Positions 63,696 to 64,000 of a stretch of DNA of 64,000 bases are shown in pieces (positions within the stretch are counted from its first letter, which is position 1; the number at the start of each line of letters is the position of its first letter). Origin of the DNA: Echinostoma caproni (Eukaryota > Platyhelminthes > Trematoda > Plagiorchiida > Echinostomatidae). Where the stretch lies: contig UZAN01039524.1 of the NCBI GenBank assembly GCA_900618425.1, positions 5,477-69,476 on the forward strand. The letters run 5' to 3'. The notes beneath the pieces are model-generated. The model did no database searches. It saw only the letters and a program-made list of their open reading frames with translations, and was not told where the DNA came from. Made by a program: the position numbers and the translations under genes.

Positions 63696-64000
63696 CCTTT
63701 TACTTCAAAATTTTGTGATCTTTGTTTGCTTGTACACCATAATTGATTAATCCCATGTGCTATATATGCACTTGTTTGTTTTAAGTCAGGGACTGAGCAG
63801 ATTAAACGAAATGGTAACATCTCGCGACATTTGTCTTCTTTCTGTTCTGATGAAACTACGTCAGTGTCTCTTGTCTGACTGTGCATGTATGCAAGCTAGG
63901 AAATAAATTGAGCACTGTGACCTATCTTTCGAACCAAAGAATCCAGATAAACAGTTATGTACTCTGTGCCTTAGTCCTTCAGGGAAGAAATTCGCAGGTT
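63696..64000. other. no recognised gene
   Basis: This is the PLE 3' flank. AATAAA occurs at about 63901-63906 and could be a chance or element-derived poly(A) signal. Confidence 0.4.

Noticed and set aside
1..64000. CRISPR arrays, operons, rRNA genes
   Set aside because: No regular spaced repeats, no adjacent same-strand intact genes and no rRNA-like conserved stretches were seen.

Overview
The window looks like repeat-rich, gene-poor nuclear DNA of an animal, most likely a parasitic flatworm (fluke-like). This is inferred from the mix of degraded elements: CR1/Jockey-type and RTE-type LINEs, Penelope-like elements (PLEs) ending in a GIY-YIG-like domain, a Tc1/mariner remnant and several tRNA-derived SINE heads. 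The species cannot be fixed from the sequence. Nothing prokaryotic is visible: no operons, no ribosome-binding-site-led genes, no long uninterrupted reading frames. The sequence is a draft scaffold: one 301-base N gap and ten single-N joins, several flanked by short exact duplications.

Layout: a Tc1 transposase 3' fragment at the left edge (49-311); scattered tRNA-like SINE heads (3.3, 8.1, 8.3, 15.8, 21.9, 33.8, 46.0, 62.8 kb); a LINE on the minus strand (13.6-14.7 kb); a LINE on the plus strand (20.8-21.9 kb) abutting a SINE head; an RTE 3' fragment and a PLE 3' fragment side by side on the minus strand (23.9-24.9 kb); a large imperfect foldback repeat (30.9-31.5 kb); the N gap (31.8-32.1 kb); a decayed RTE reverse transcriptase (42.4-42.7 kb); a hammerhead-ribozyme-like motif (54.5 kb); a LINE 3' end and a second PLE (55.6-57.0 kb); and a third PLE copy with a near-perfect 226-bp inverted duplicate of part of itself (62.8-63.7 kb).

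All recognisable coding sequence is non-autonomous and broken by stops, frameshifts or truncation, so no working element is visible. No host gene was recognised. Several segments have an open frame between plausible splice sites and could be exons of one or more long-intron genes, but in AT-rich DNA such segments arise by chance, so they carry low confidence. The most interesting structures are the hammerhead-like motif with an apparently compensated core change, the two long inverted repeats, and three exact copies of a bZIP-type palindromic site near 61.5 kb.
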